A stretch of 64,000 nt of DNA, from assembly GCA_031292915.1 (NCBI GenBank), contig JAUMSH010000011.1, forward strand, positions 13,809 through 77,808, given 5' to 3'. Shown piece by piece: positions 1-7,591 of the stretch. The DNA comes from Collinsella sp. (GTDB lineage Bacteria; Actinomycetota; Coriobacteriia; Coriobacteriales; Coriobacteriaceae). The notes below the pieces were generated by a model, which saw nothing but the letters and a program-made list of their open reading frames with translations, made no database searches and was not told the DNA's origin. Each line of letters starts with the position of its first letter. Position 1 is the stretch's first letter. Position numbers and translations under genes: made by a program.

Positions 1-2
1 CC

Positions 3-77
3 GACATGATGCCGTCCGGCAGCACCGCAGGCGATGCGCTCATTGACTACCTCAATGAAACGCGCTTCGGCGGCTAA
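3..77 (+). CDS. C-terminal end of a phage protein, probably terminase small subunit (partial)
   Basis: An open frame enters from the left edge and ends at TAA 75-77, giving a tail that finishes LIDYLNETRFGG. It overlaps the start of the large terminase gene, which is where the small terminase subunit normally lies in HK97-like phages. The identity is inferred from position; the visible residues alone are not diagnostic. The small subunit would recognise pac/cos DNA and load it onto the large subunit. Confidence 0.4.
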   Translation, partial: DMMPSGSTAGDALIDYLNETRFGG

Positions 78-1794
78 GAAGCGAAGCGGCGCTGGTCGCT
101 GCGAGCAGGCGATACGAAGCTACTTCGGTGGCATCATAAACGGTGAGATCACTGCTTGCGAGAAGATGCATCAGCTCGCAGAGCGCGTGCTGCGCGACCT
201 GGACAACACCGATCCGCTCTATCCGTACCATTACCGCGAGGAATTTGCGGCAAAGCACGTTGTATTCATCGAGACGTTTTGCAGGCTTCCGAGTGGCAAG
301 CTTGGGCGTAAGTTCAAGCTCGAGCTTTTCCAGCTGGCCATTCTGTCTGTAATCTACGGTTTCGTCGATGCTGAGGGTGTGCGCCAATACCGTGAAGTCC
401 TTTGGATTATGGGGCGAAAGAACGGCAAGACCGCGCTCGCGTCTGCAATCGAGCACGACTTGCTCATTAACGATGACGAGGGCGCACCGGAAGTCTACAA
501 CGTCGCCACGGCTCACGATCAGGCGGCGAAGGGCTTTAATAACGCTTGGAGAATGGTTCTGACCTCGCCGGCGCTGGCAAAGCACGTGCGGAAACGCGTG
601 AGTGACCTTTACTGCGACCTCAACATGGGGTCAATCAAGGCGCTATCCGCCAACACGAATCACCTTGACGGCTTGGACATCTCAGGCGCTATCGTTGACG
701 AGCTCGCAGCCATGCGCAACCGCGACCTCTACGACTTGACGATTCAGGGCATTTCCGCCCGTAGGCAACCGCTGGTTCTGGAGATCACAACCAACGGCTT
801 CGTGCGCGGCGGCATTTTCGACGCTCAGTACGAATACGCCGCCAAATGGCTGAACGGTGAAGCATCCGGCGAAAAAGCCGAGCATTTTATCGCTTTCATT
901 TTCGAGCTTGACGAGCGCGAGGAATGGAAAGACGAGAAGTGCTGGATTAAGGCGAATCCCGGGCTTGGAACAATTAAGTCCCTGAAATCGCTCAGGGAAA
1001 ACGTCTCCAAGGCACTCGATGACCCTACATTTTTGCCGACGCTTCTGGTAAAGGACTTCAACCTCATTGAGAACCAGAGCCAAGCCTGGCTCAAATGGTC
1101 TGAGATACACAACGAAGCCACGTTCGACCCATCCGACGGGTCTTTTTCTTACGCAATTCTCGGCGTGGACGCTTCGGATACGACCGACCTAACGGCGGCG
1201 TGCCTGCTTATGATGCGCCCGAACGACGAGCATATATACGCAATGCACATGGCGTGGATTCCGCTTCGCGCCTTGGAGCAGGCGGAAGCCGAGGGGCGGC
1301 GTGGAGGTCGAGACGGCGTACCCTACGATGCCTGGATTGCCCGCGGGCTGCTCAGAACGTCGGCAACGCCGATCATCGACAAGCGCGACGTGTTGGATTG
1401 GGTCACGGAGGTTCAGGAAAAGTACGGCATCTACTCTGTCGCATGCGGCTATGACCCGTGGCATATGCGAGATGTTCCGACTGTCGAAGCGTACGAGGGC
1501 TATTTCGGAGCCGATAACTTCAAAAAGGTAATACAGGGTGCGCAAACCTTGTCAATGCCAATGAAGGAGCTTCGAGCGCTCTACAAGGAAAACCGCATCG
1601 TCGATAACCAGAACCCTATAGCGGAATGGTGCCGCTCCAACGTGATGATCAGAAACGACGCGAACGGCAACATTTCGCCCAACAAAATGAACCAAGACCC
1701 GCGCAATCGCATTGATGCTTGGGCGGCTGAGTGCGATGCATTCGTTGTACTCAGAGACATGATGGATGACTACCAAAGCATGATTGGAGGTTAA
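34..1794 (+). CDS. Phage terminase large subunit
   Basis: ATP-driven DNA packaging motor and nuclease of the prophage (586 aa, normal for HK97-type TerL). Visible motifs are a Walker A-type GRKNGKT near residue 127, a Walker B segment AIVDEL near 219, and the nuclease-domain segment LGVDASD near 376, whose Asp is expected to bind metal. Both candidate starts (ATG 34 and ATG 55) overlap the preceding reading frame and neither has a strong ribosome binding site; ATG 55 (MKRASAAKKR) is as likely as 34. The gene is followed after 3 nt by the portal gene, the standard packaging-module order. Function is well supported; the exact start is not. Confidence 0.93.
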   Translation: MRSLTTSMKRASAAKKRSGAGRCEQAIRSYFGGIINGEITACEKMHQLAERVLRDLDNTDPLYPYHYREEFAAKHVVFIETFCRLPSGKLGRKFKLELFQLAILSVIYGFVDAEGVRQYREVLWIMGRKNGKTALASAIEHDLLINDDEGAPEVYNVATAHDQAAKGFNNAWRMVLTSPALAKHVRKRVSDLYCDLNMGSIKALSANTNHLDGLDISGAIVDELAAMRNRDLYDLTIQGISARRQPLVLEITTNGFVRGGIFDAQYEYAAKWLNGEASGEKAEHFIAFIFELDEREEWKDEKCWIKANPGLGTIKSLKSLRENVSKALDDPTFLPTLLVKDFNLIENQSQAWLKWSEIHNEATFDPSDGSFSYAILGVDASDTTDLTAACLLMMRPNDEHIYAMHMAWIPLRALEQAEAEGRRGGRDGVPYDAWIARGLLRTSATPIIDKRDVLDWVTEVQEKYGIYSVACGYDPWHMRDVPTVEAYEGYFGADNFKKVIQGAQTLSMPMKELRALYKENRIVDNQNPIAEWCRSNVMIRNDANGNISPNKMNQDPRNRIDAWAAECDAFVVLRDMMDDYQSMIGG

Positions 1795-1797
1795 AAC

Positions 1798-3054
1798 GTG
1801 CGAAAACCAACGCTTTTCCGCTCGATGTTCGATGCCGTGTTTCATAAGCCTATCATGCAGGCAGTCGATGGCTATTTTCAGACGTTCACGGCGTACTCGC
1901 CGCGTTTCACGTCGTGGTCTGGCGGTATCTACGAAGCCGAGCTGACGCGCTCCATAATCGAGCGAAACGCCGACCATGCTTCAAAGCTCCGTCCCGAGAT
2001 TTCTGGCACGGCGCAACCGCAATGGACGCGCTCTTTGCAGTGGCAACCGAACCCGTGGATGACCGTGCCGCAATTTTTGCATCGCGTCTCAACGATACTT
2101 GACGTTTGCGACACGTGCCTGATCGTCCCTGTTGACGGCGGGGACGGAATCACGTCCGTTGGCTATTACCCAGTGCTGCCAAGTCAGTGCGAAGCCTACG
2201 ACGTTGACGGCGCTTTGTGGCTTGAGCTCCGTTTTCCCGGCGGCGATAAGACCTTGATTGAGTGGTCGCGCATCGGCGTTATGACGCGGCATCAGTTCAA
2301 GAGCGATTTGTTCGGAGACGGTACCAACGTGCTCAATCCGACGCTTGACTTGATTCACGCTCAAGAGGAAGCCGAGAAAACAGCTATCGAGCAGGGCGCG
2401 GCGGTGCGCTTCATCGGCAAGCTTTCGCAAAACCGAAACCCGGAAGACACGAAGAAGTCTGCCAAGGACTTCAACGAGCAGTTGGGAGCGTCGAACGCGG
2501 GCGGCATCGTCGTTTACGACAACAAGTATCAAGAGGTTAAGCAGATTGCGCCACAGAACTACACCGTTGACGCCGCACAAATGGAGCGCATAGAAAAAGC
2601 GGCCTATCGTTTCTTCGGATCGAGCGAAGACATCGTTATGAACCGAGCCGACGAGGACACGTACAACGCGTTTTATGAGGGACGTACTGAGGTCTTCGCT
2701 ATCCAGCTCGGGTACGTACTCACGGCGATGACGTTCACACCGAACGAGATTGCACATGGCAACTCGATTATGTTCAGTGCAAATCGCCTTGAGTTCGCGA
2801 GCAACCAAACGAAGCTCAACGTTTCGACGGCGCTGTTCGACCGAGGGATTTGGTGTGGCAATCAGGTTGCAGAGGTGTTCCAGTCACCGTCTTACCCCGG
2901 CGGCGAGCGTCACGTAATTCGCGGTGAGTACATTGACCTGGACTTGATCAGCGAGCACACAACAGATCAGGCGGCGAAGGCCGCCGAGACGAACGCGAAT
3001 ATCGCCAAAATCGATGGAAAGGGTGGTGATGCCGATGCCGGCGAAACCGAATGA
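1798..3054 (+). CDS. Phage portal protein (HK97 family)
   Basis: Forms the dodecameric ring at one capsid vertex through which DNA enters and leaves. The 418-aa product starts with GTG 1798, 6 nt after a TGGAGG ribosome binding site. Length, order (terminase, portal, protease, capsid) and segments such as RFFGSSEDIV and the C-terminal helical region agree with the HK97/Phage_portal family. The last 26 nt overlap the protease gene, suggesting translational coupling. The acidic, low-complexity C-terminus (KGGDADAGETE) is the usual portal tail. Confidence 0.92.
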   Translation: MRKPTLFRSMFDAVFHKPIMQAVDGYFQTFTAYSPRFTSWSGGIYEAELTRSIIERNADHASKLRPEISGTAQPQWTRSLQWQPNPWMTVPQFLHRVSTILDVCDTCLIVPVDGGDGITSVGYYPVLPSQCEAYDVDGALWLELRFPGGDKTLIEWSRIGVMTRHQFKSDLFGDGTNVLNPTLDLIHAQEEAEKTAIEQGAAVRFIGKLSQNRNPEDTKKSAKDFNEQLGASNAGGIVVYDNKYQEVKQIAPQNYTVDAAQMERIEKAAYRFFGSSEDIVMNRADEDTYNAFYEGRTEVFAIQLGYVLTAMTFTPNEIAHGNSIMFSANRLEFASNQTKLNVSTALFDRGIWCGNQVAEVFQSPSYPGGERHVIRGEYIDLDLISEHTTDQAAKAAETNANIAKIDGKGGDADAGETE

Positions 3055-3676
3055 GCGCCAGTACCGCCAGATGTCGGTGGTCCTGAGAAGCCTTGACGGC
3101 GGCGAAGGCCGCGAGAAGCGCATCGAATCCGACTACTACGTCGAGGGATACGCTTCGACATTCAATGACCCATATGTCCTATATGAAGACCCTTGGGACG
3201 GTACCGAGTACCGCGAAGTCATCAGCCCAGACGCATTCGTCGATACAGACATGAGCGACATCATCATGCAGTTTGACCATGTGGGCGACGTTTTGGCGCG
3301 CCAGTCGAACGGAACGCTCATCGTCGAGCCCGATGAGCACGGGCTTTTTATGGCCGCAGACCTCTCGAAATCAGAAGCCGCCCGAAACCGATTCGAGGAA
3401 ATCGATAACGGCCTTGTTACGCGCATGTCGTGGGCGTTCACCATCGGCGCGTCCGAGTACGACCGAGACACGCATACCACGACAATCACGCGCGTCAAGA
3501 AGATTTATGACGTGTCCGCAGTCAGCCTTCCTGCTGACCCGAACACCGAAATAAGTGCAAGAAACCTGCTCAACGGAGTGATTGAGCAGTCGCGCAAGGA
3601 GTTTGCGCGAAGGAAGGGCGCGTTGCTTCGAGCAAAAGCGTGCCTGGCAATTACCAATGCGAAGAAAGGTAACTAG
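3029..3676 (+). CDS. HK97-family prohead maturation protease
   Basis: Serine protease that removes the scaffold (delta) domain of the capsid protein during head maturation. The chosen start is ATG 3029, placed about 6 nt after GAAAGG; an in-frame ATG at 3014 lacks a site. The product is 215 aa. The His-containing QFDHVGDVLA (about residue 84) and the Ser-containing RMSWAF (about residue 133) match the catalytic region of peptidase family S78/U35. The DVSAVSLPADPNTEI segment is also typical. It sits between portal and capsid as expected. Confidence 0.92.
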   Translation: MPMPAKPNERQYRQMSVVLRSLDGGEGREKRIESDYYVEGYASTFNDPYVLYEDPWDGTEYREVISPDAFVDTDMSDIIMQFDHVGDVLARQSNGTLIVEPDEHGLFMAADLSKSEAARNRFEEIDNGLVTRMSWAFTIGASEYDRDTHTTTITRVKKIYDVSAVSLPADPNTEISARNLLNGVIEQSRKEFARRKGALLRAKACLAITNAKKGN

Positions 3677-3678
3677 CA

Positions 3679-4932
3679 ATGACACTTGAGGAACTTCTTA
3701 ACGACCTGCAAGCGCTTGTCGACCAGTATTCTGACGGTACTGAACCGACGGAAGAGGATGCAGCCCGCATGGCAGAGCTGACCGACCAGATTAACGAGCG
3801 CACCGCCCAGACCGCACAGGCGGCGCAGGCACGCAACGCCGCCGTCGCGAATGCCCGTGCCGCCATCGACGCAGGCCGCGCACAGCGCGTGGATTCCGTG
3901 CCGCTGGCGCGTTCCGCCAACGTCACTGGCGCTTCCGGCGCTGTCTACGATGTGACCGACTATGACGCAGCCGAGCGCCGCGCGTGGGTCAAGGGCCTTG
4001 CCGAGCGTTCCGGCATCCAGCTTGTCGGCGGCACCGCGCTTACCGATGCCGAGCGTGCGGCTCAGCGACACGCAATCGAGCAGCGAGCCGAGTTCACCAT
4101 GACCACGGCCAACACCGAATCCCTCGTTCCCGTTGCCGTGCAGAACGAGATCATTTCCCTCATCGACAACACCGCAGTTTTCTTCGGTGACATCAGCCGA
4201 ACGAACATGTCCGGTCAGGTCGAGTTCCCGCGTCACAAGTCCATTACCGCAGGCGACGCGGCCAAGACCAAAGAGGGCGAAGCGCCAACCGACGTCGAGC
4301 AGAATGATTTCGACAACGTTCCGCTTGTGGGTGAGGAGATCAAGAAGACTGTCGAGATGTCCCGCAAGATGGCAACGCAGTCTCTTTCCGGCTTCGAGCA
4401 GTACGTCATTACCGAGGTCTCTGCGCGACTTTCTGTCGCGTGCAACGCCTTTGCCCATGAGAAGCTTGGCGATGCCAAATACGGCATGGCAGCGGCGAAC
4501 AAGATTCAGACCGCAGCGGCAAAGAGCCTTACCAAGGCCGATATGGTTAAGATGCTCAGCCTGCTTCGAACCTACGGCAACGCCGCCGCAAAGGGAATTA
4601 TCATCTACGCCAACAACAGCACCATTTGGAATCAAATTGCCATGATCGAGGACACAACTGGTCGTTCTTACTTCGTCAACGAAGCGACCGATGACCCGAT
4701 CGTTCAGGGTCGCATCTTCGGCAAGGTGGTCAAGCAGGACGATTCCATTGCCGATGGCGTTATCAAGGCTGGTTTCCCCGACCTCTTCAAGGGCAATATC
4801 TTTGATGGCCCGGATGTGACGCCTTACGTCCAGCCTCGCACCCAGAAGCGCTGCTTCGACGGTTACGTTCTGTTTGACGGCGTGCTTGCCGTGCCGGAAG
4901 CCTTCGCGCAGCTCACCATCAAGTCTGCTTAA
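3679..4932 (+). CDS. Major capsid protein (HK97 fold) with N-terminal scaffold domain
   Basis: Main shell subunit, 417 aa. Residues 1 to about 70 are charged, Ala/Gln-rich and predicted to be coiled coil, the usual fused delta scaffold cleaved by the upstream protease. The remainder has the features of the HK97 capsid family, including the TTANTESLVPVAVQNEI region where the mature N-terminus usually lies and the C-terminal FDGYVLFDGVLAVPEAFA strand. The start ATG 3679 lies 2 nt after the protease stop. The strong site AAGGAGGTGG at the end of the gene serves the next ORF. Confidence 0.93.
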   Translation: MTLEELLNDLQALVDQYSDGTEPTEEDAARMAELTDQINERTAQTAQAAQARNAAVANARAAIDAGRAQRVDSVPLARSANVTGASGAVYDVTDYDAAERRAWVKGLAERSGIQLVGGTALTDAERAAQRHAIEQRAEFTMTTANTESLVPVAVQNEIISLIDNTAVFFGDISRTNMSGQVEFPRHKSITAGDAAKTKEGEAPTDVEQNDFDNVPLVGEEIKKTVEMSRKMATQSLSGFEQYVITEVSARLSVACNAFAHEKLGDAKYGMAAANKIQTAAAKSLTKADMVKMLSLLRTYGNAAAKGIIIYANNSTIWNQIAMIEDTTGRSYFVNEATDDPIVQGRIFGKVVKQDDSIADGVIKAGFPDLFKGNIFDGPDVTPYVQPRTQKRCFDGYVLFDGVLAVPEAFAQLTIKSA

Positions 4933-4946
4933 GGAGGTGGCGCGGT

Positions 4947-5261
4947 ATGGCCGTAAAAGCTAAAGAAAAGCTGCTGGATGCGTGCCGCGCCGCGCTTCGC
5001 ATCCCGGCTTTCGTCAACGACTATGACGAAGAGATCTCGGACGTTATTGAAGCCGCCCGCGCCGAGTTGGTGGCGGGCGGCGTGGCGGATGCCAAGGCGC
5101 ACGACGATTCGGACGGGCGCGTTCGACTTGCGATAAAGGTTTACGTCAAGGCGAACTTCGGCATGGACAATCCGGACGCCGAGCGCTTCATGAAGTCGTT
5201 CGAAACCATGCTCACGAGCATGAGCGGTGATTCTGCTTACAACGGCGGCGATGTCGCATGA
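4947..5261 (+). CDS. Head-tail connector (gp6-like) protein
   Basis: 104-aa protein immediately after the capsid gene with a strong ribosome binding site (AAGGAGGTGG, 4931-4940). Composition (short helices, ISDVIEAARAELVAGGVAD, RFMKSFETMLTSMSG) and position fit the phage gp6-like head-tail connector family, which docks on the portal ring. The stop overlaps the next start in an ATGA arrangement. Identification rests on length, order and general sequence character; no catalytic motif exists in this family. Confidence 0.7.
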   Translation: MAVKAKEKLLDACRAALRIPAFVNDYDEEISDVIEAARAELVAGGVADAKAHDDSDGRVRLAIKVYVKANFGMDNPDAERFMKSFETMLTSMSGDSAYNGGDVA

Positions 5262-5566
5262 GCGGGTGGGCTGGCATCTGTACGCTGATCGCCACGGTAT
5301 CCGAGCGTGACGAGCTGGGAGTATCGCACAAAAAGGAGCGGTGCCGCCGTGTGCCGTGTAACGTCTACGGTATCAGCCAGGCGGCGTATTACGCCGCCGC
5401 GCAGGCAGGAGTTAAACCGCGGGCCGTTATCACTGTACGTGCGTGCGCCTACAGCGGTGAAAGGCTTTGCGAGTTCGGCGGCATCCGCTACGCCGTCGAT
5501 TCGGCAGTTATGTCGGGAGCTGATGACATACGCCTAACTCTCGTCGAGAAAGTAGGCAACCGGTGA
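5258..5566 (+). CDS. Probable head closure / head-tail adaptor protein
   Basis: 102-aa protein overlapping the connector gene by 4 nt (ATGA). It has three Cys in its first half and a beta-rich C-terminus (GGIRYAVDSAVMSGADDIRLTLVEKV), as in phage head-closure/stopper proteins (gp16/HK97 gp7 type). Function is inferred mainly from its fixed place between connector and gp10-like gene. Sequence similarity alone would be weak. Confidence 0.6.
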   Translation: MSGWAGICTLIATVSERDELGVSHKKERCRRVPCNVYGISQAAYYAAAQAGVKPRAVITVRACAYSGERLCEFGGIRYAVDSAVMSGADDIRLTLVEKVGNR

Positions 5567-5940
5567 GCGGGATAAAGATTGACCAGCTTGAATCGATTAT
5601 CGTCAACAGCATCGAAGAGGTTATCGAGGACAACGAAGAGATCTTGCAAGGCAACGTCAAGGCCGCTGGCAGCAAGGCGGTCCGCCTTCTGAAAGAGCGA
5701 AGCCGGAAGAAGAAGCGCCACGGCGGAAGCTATGCAAGGGGATGGTCTGCCGACGTTAAGAGCGAAGCGACTGGCACCACCTGCGTTGTTCACAACAGGC
5801 AGTATCAGCTTACGCATTTGCTTGAGAACGGCCACGTTATCAAAAACCAGCACGGAAGCTATCCGGGCAGGGTCGAAGGAGATCACGTTATCGAAGGCGT
5901 TTACAAGGAAGTTGCCGCTGAGTTTTCCAAGGGGGCGTAA
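5563..5940 (+). CDS. HK97 gp10-like tail completion protein
   Basis: 125-aa basic protein starting with GTG 5563, which overlaps the preceding stop by 4 nt. The pattern of an N-terminal helix, a basic RLLKERSRKKKRHGGSYARGW segment and an LLENGHVIKNQHGSYPGRV segment is typical of the HK97-gp10-like family, which completes the tail end that joins the head. It is translationally coupled on both sides. Confidence 0.8.
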   Translation: MSGIKIDQLESIIVNSIEEVIEDNEEILQGNVKAAGSKAVRLLKERSRKKKRHGGSYARGWSADVKSEATGTTCVVHNRQYQLTHLLENGHVIKNQHGSYPGRVEGDHVIEGVYKEVAAEFSKGA

Positions 5941-6266
5941 TGAACAGCCTTAAAGACCTGGCACAGCTTCTTGATGCATTCGGCCTGCCGTGGGCTAACG
6001 GCGGTTTCCGCGATGGAGAGTTTCCCACACCTCCGTATATCGACATCGAAGCCGGTTACGGCGATGGCGTGAGCGCCGACAACGTGGGATGGTGCCGCTG
6101 GATGCCCTACGATGTGGCGCTTTACGTTCGAGAGCGCGACTACGAGCTTGAGAAGCGATTCGAAGCGGCGCTCGATGCCGCAGAGTTTAACTACAACAAG
6201 ACGGTAACGTCGCTTGACGGTGACGAGCTGGTTGAGACGGCTTACGAAATCGACGTTACCGAATGA
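5940..6266 (+). CDS. Tail terminator / minor tail protein
   Basis: 108-aa protein; its ATG overlaps the TAA of the upstream gene by one base. In HK97-like gene order the gene between gp10-like and major tail protein is the tail terminator, which caps tail-tube polymerisation. Segments such as PTPPYIDIEAGYGDGVSADN and YDVALYVRERDYELEKRFEAALD fit that short alpha/beta family. The assignment rests chiefly on synteny. Confidence 0.65.
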   Translation: MNSLKDLAQLLDAFGLPWANGGFRDGEFPTPPYIDIEAGYGDGVSADNVGWCRWMPYDVALYVRERDYELEKRFEAALDAAEFNYNKTVTSLDGDELVETAYEIDVTE

Positions 6267-6280
6267 TGAAAGGAGCCGAC

Positions 6281-6877
6281 ATGGCGCGAAATGGATTCTT
6301 CGGTGTTAAGAACGCGCACATCGCGCGTTTTACCGACGAGGATACGTTTAAATATGAGAAGCCTGTCCACATCCCCGGCACGGTCGAAATCAAGGTCGAT
6401 CCGTCCATTGAGCAGGCAACGAGCTACGGCGACAACGAGCCGTGGTTGGACAAGTACCAGGACAACGGCGGTTCCATCACGTGGTCGCTCTACGATATCG
6501 AGAGCACACCTGAGCTGCGCGAGCTTATGGCCGACATCAACGGATTCGACATCGACGAGAAAGGCCGCGTGCTGGCAACGTCGGGCAAGACTCCTAAACC
6601 GTTTGCGCTCTTGTTCGAGCAGCCCGGCCACGCCGTCGGAAGGCGTCGATGCATCTACAAGTGCGCCAGTAAGCCCGTCTCCATTGATGCCAAGACGCTT
6701 GAAGAGAAGCCCGACATCACGCAGCTTGATTACGCGCTTACGTTCCGTCCCGTCAAGCTGCCGAGCGGCTGGCGCGGCAGCTACATCGATACATATGGCG
6801 ATATTGACGGTTACGACAAATTCTTCGAAGAGGTAGATACTGCCGTCACGCCCAAGACTGTTAGCGTGAGCGCGTAA
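6281..6877 (+). CDS. Major tail tube protein
   Basis: 198-aa protein starting at ATG 6281, 6 nt after AAAGGAG. An in-frame upstream ATG at 6263 (MMKGAD...) would overlap that ribosome binding site and is less likely. The content (PGTVEIKVDPSIEQATSYGDN, LDYALTFRPV) is that of the phi13-type major tail protein family, which stacks as hexameric rings to form the tube of a long non-contractile tail. No sheath gene is present, so the phage is a siphovirus. Confidence 0.85.
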   Translation: MARNGFFGVKNAHIARFTDEDTFKYEKPVHIPGTVEIKVDPSIEQATSYGDNEPWLDKYQDNGGSITWSLYDIESTPELRELMADINGFDIDEKGRVLATSGKTPKPFALLFEQPGHAVGRRRCIYKCASKPVSIDAKTLEEKPDITQLDYALTFRPVKLPSGWRGSYIDTYGDIDGYDKFFEEVDTAVTPKTVSVSA

Positions 6878-7323
6878 TGGACGGCGGAATCATCGAGGTA
6901 GGCGGAGTTGAGTATCCCGTCGCTTGCAACGCCTTTACACCTATTGCGTACTCGCGCGAGTTCTTCGTTGAGCGCAAGGACGGGAGCCGCCGCCCCAAGG
7001 ACATCAACGAAGCCATTTCCGTTGTTCTTGATGTCTCGGCAGCGTCGAATATTCCGCCTATCGTGCCGCTGCTTGAGATTTTCTACGCCTGTGCGAAGAC
7101 GTACAACGCCACAGCAAAGGAGAAGACAGATCTTGGCAAGTCCTTTGAGGATTGGGTTTGCGGCTTCCCGCAATCGGAATTCGACCTTGAGCGCAAAGGT
7201 GGTTGGGCATCTGACGTGATGCAGATCATCAAGGACAACTTTTTTCCGAACGCAAAAGCGGACGTGGAAGCCGCGACCGCCGAAGCATCAGATGCCGCCG
7301 CTTCCGCCGGAGCTGGAGAGTAG
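6877..7323 (+). CDS. Tail assembly chaperone (gpG-like)
   Basis: 148-aa protein overlapping the tail tube stop by one base. Position between tail tube and tape measure, size, and the disordered Ala-rich C-terminus (EAATAEASDAAASAGAGE) fit the gpG component of the tail assembly chaperone, which coats the tape measure during tail assembly. In this family a longer gpGT form is made by programmed frameshifting; here the second frame is open from 7220 through 7510 in the +1 (equivalently -2) frame and a six-T run lies at 7240-7245. Confidence 0.75.
   Translation: MDGGIIEVGGVEYPVACNAFTPIAYSREFFVERKDGSRRPKDINEAISVVLDVSAASNIPPIVPLLEIFYACAKTYNATAKEKTDLGKSFEDWVCGFPQSEFDLERKGGWASDVMQIIKDNFFPNAKADVEAATAEASDAAASAGAGE
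7240..7246 (+). other. Candidate programmed frameshift site of the tail chaperone
   Basis: The zero frame reads AAC TTT TTT CCG at 7237-7248. The downstream frame is +1 (or -2), so a canonical -1 slip cannot join the two ORFs. A Phe-tRNA on the second TTT can move +1 onto TTC with good pairing, or slip back by two on the T-run. This is the only homopolymeric run I see in the region where both frames are open (7220-7323). Inference only. Confidence 0.4.
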
Positions 7324-7510
7324 CTGCGACACGCTCTATATCTATTCTTGCCAGCAGGCTGGATTGAGCATCCAAGACCTGCACACGCTGTCTTATGCGC
7401 AAGTGCAAAATCTTATTGATATATACAGCTTCGTCAACGATGCCGTGGCGTATGCCGAGGATGACGAGCAGGCGCGGCAGGGCGAAGCGGCCTTCTGGTC
7501 TGGACTGTGA
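7292..7510 (+). CDS. Second tail chaperone ORF (gpT-like frameshift extension)
   Basis: 72-aa ORF from ATG 7292 that overlaps the gpG-like gene and ends 81 nt before the tape measure. Its content (YIYSCQQAGLSIQDLHTLSYAQVQNLIDIYSFVNDAVAYAEDDEQARQ, shown here only as a description of a helical, acidic domain) lacks a good ribosome binding site. It is therefore more likely to be translated as the C-terminal extension of the upstream protein after frameshifting; the frame is already open from 7220. The extension would recruit the tape measure protein. Confidence 0.65.
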   Translation: MPPLPPELESSCDTLYIYSCQQAGLSIQDLHTLSYAQVQNLIDIYSFVNDAVAYAEDDEQARQGEAAFWSGL

Positions 7511-7591
7511 GCGTAAAGCGCCAGCGCACCTATGCGGTGCGCTGTTCTGTGCGCTCATTTCTTTCATTGACAACTGAAAAGAGGTGGAACT

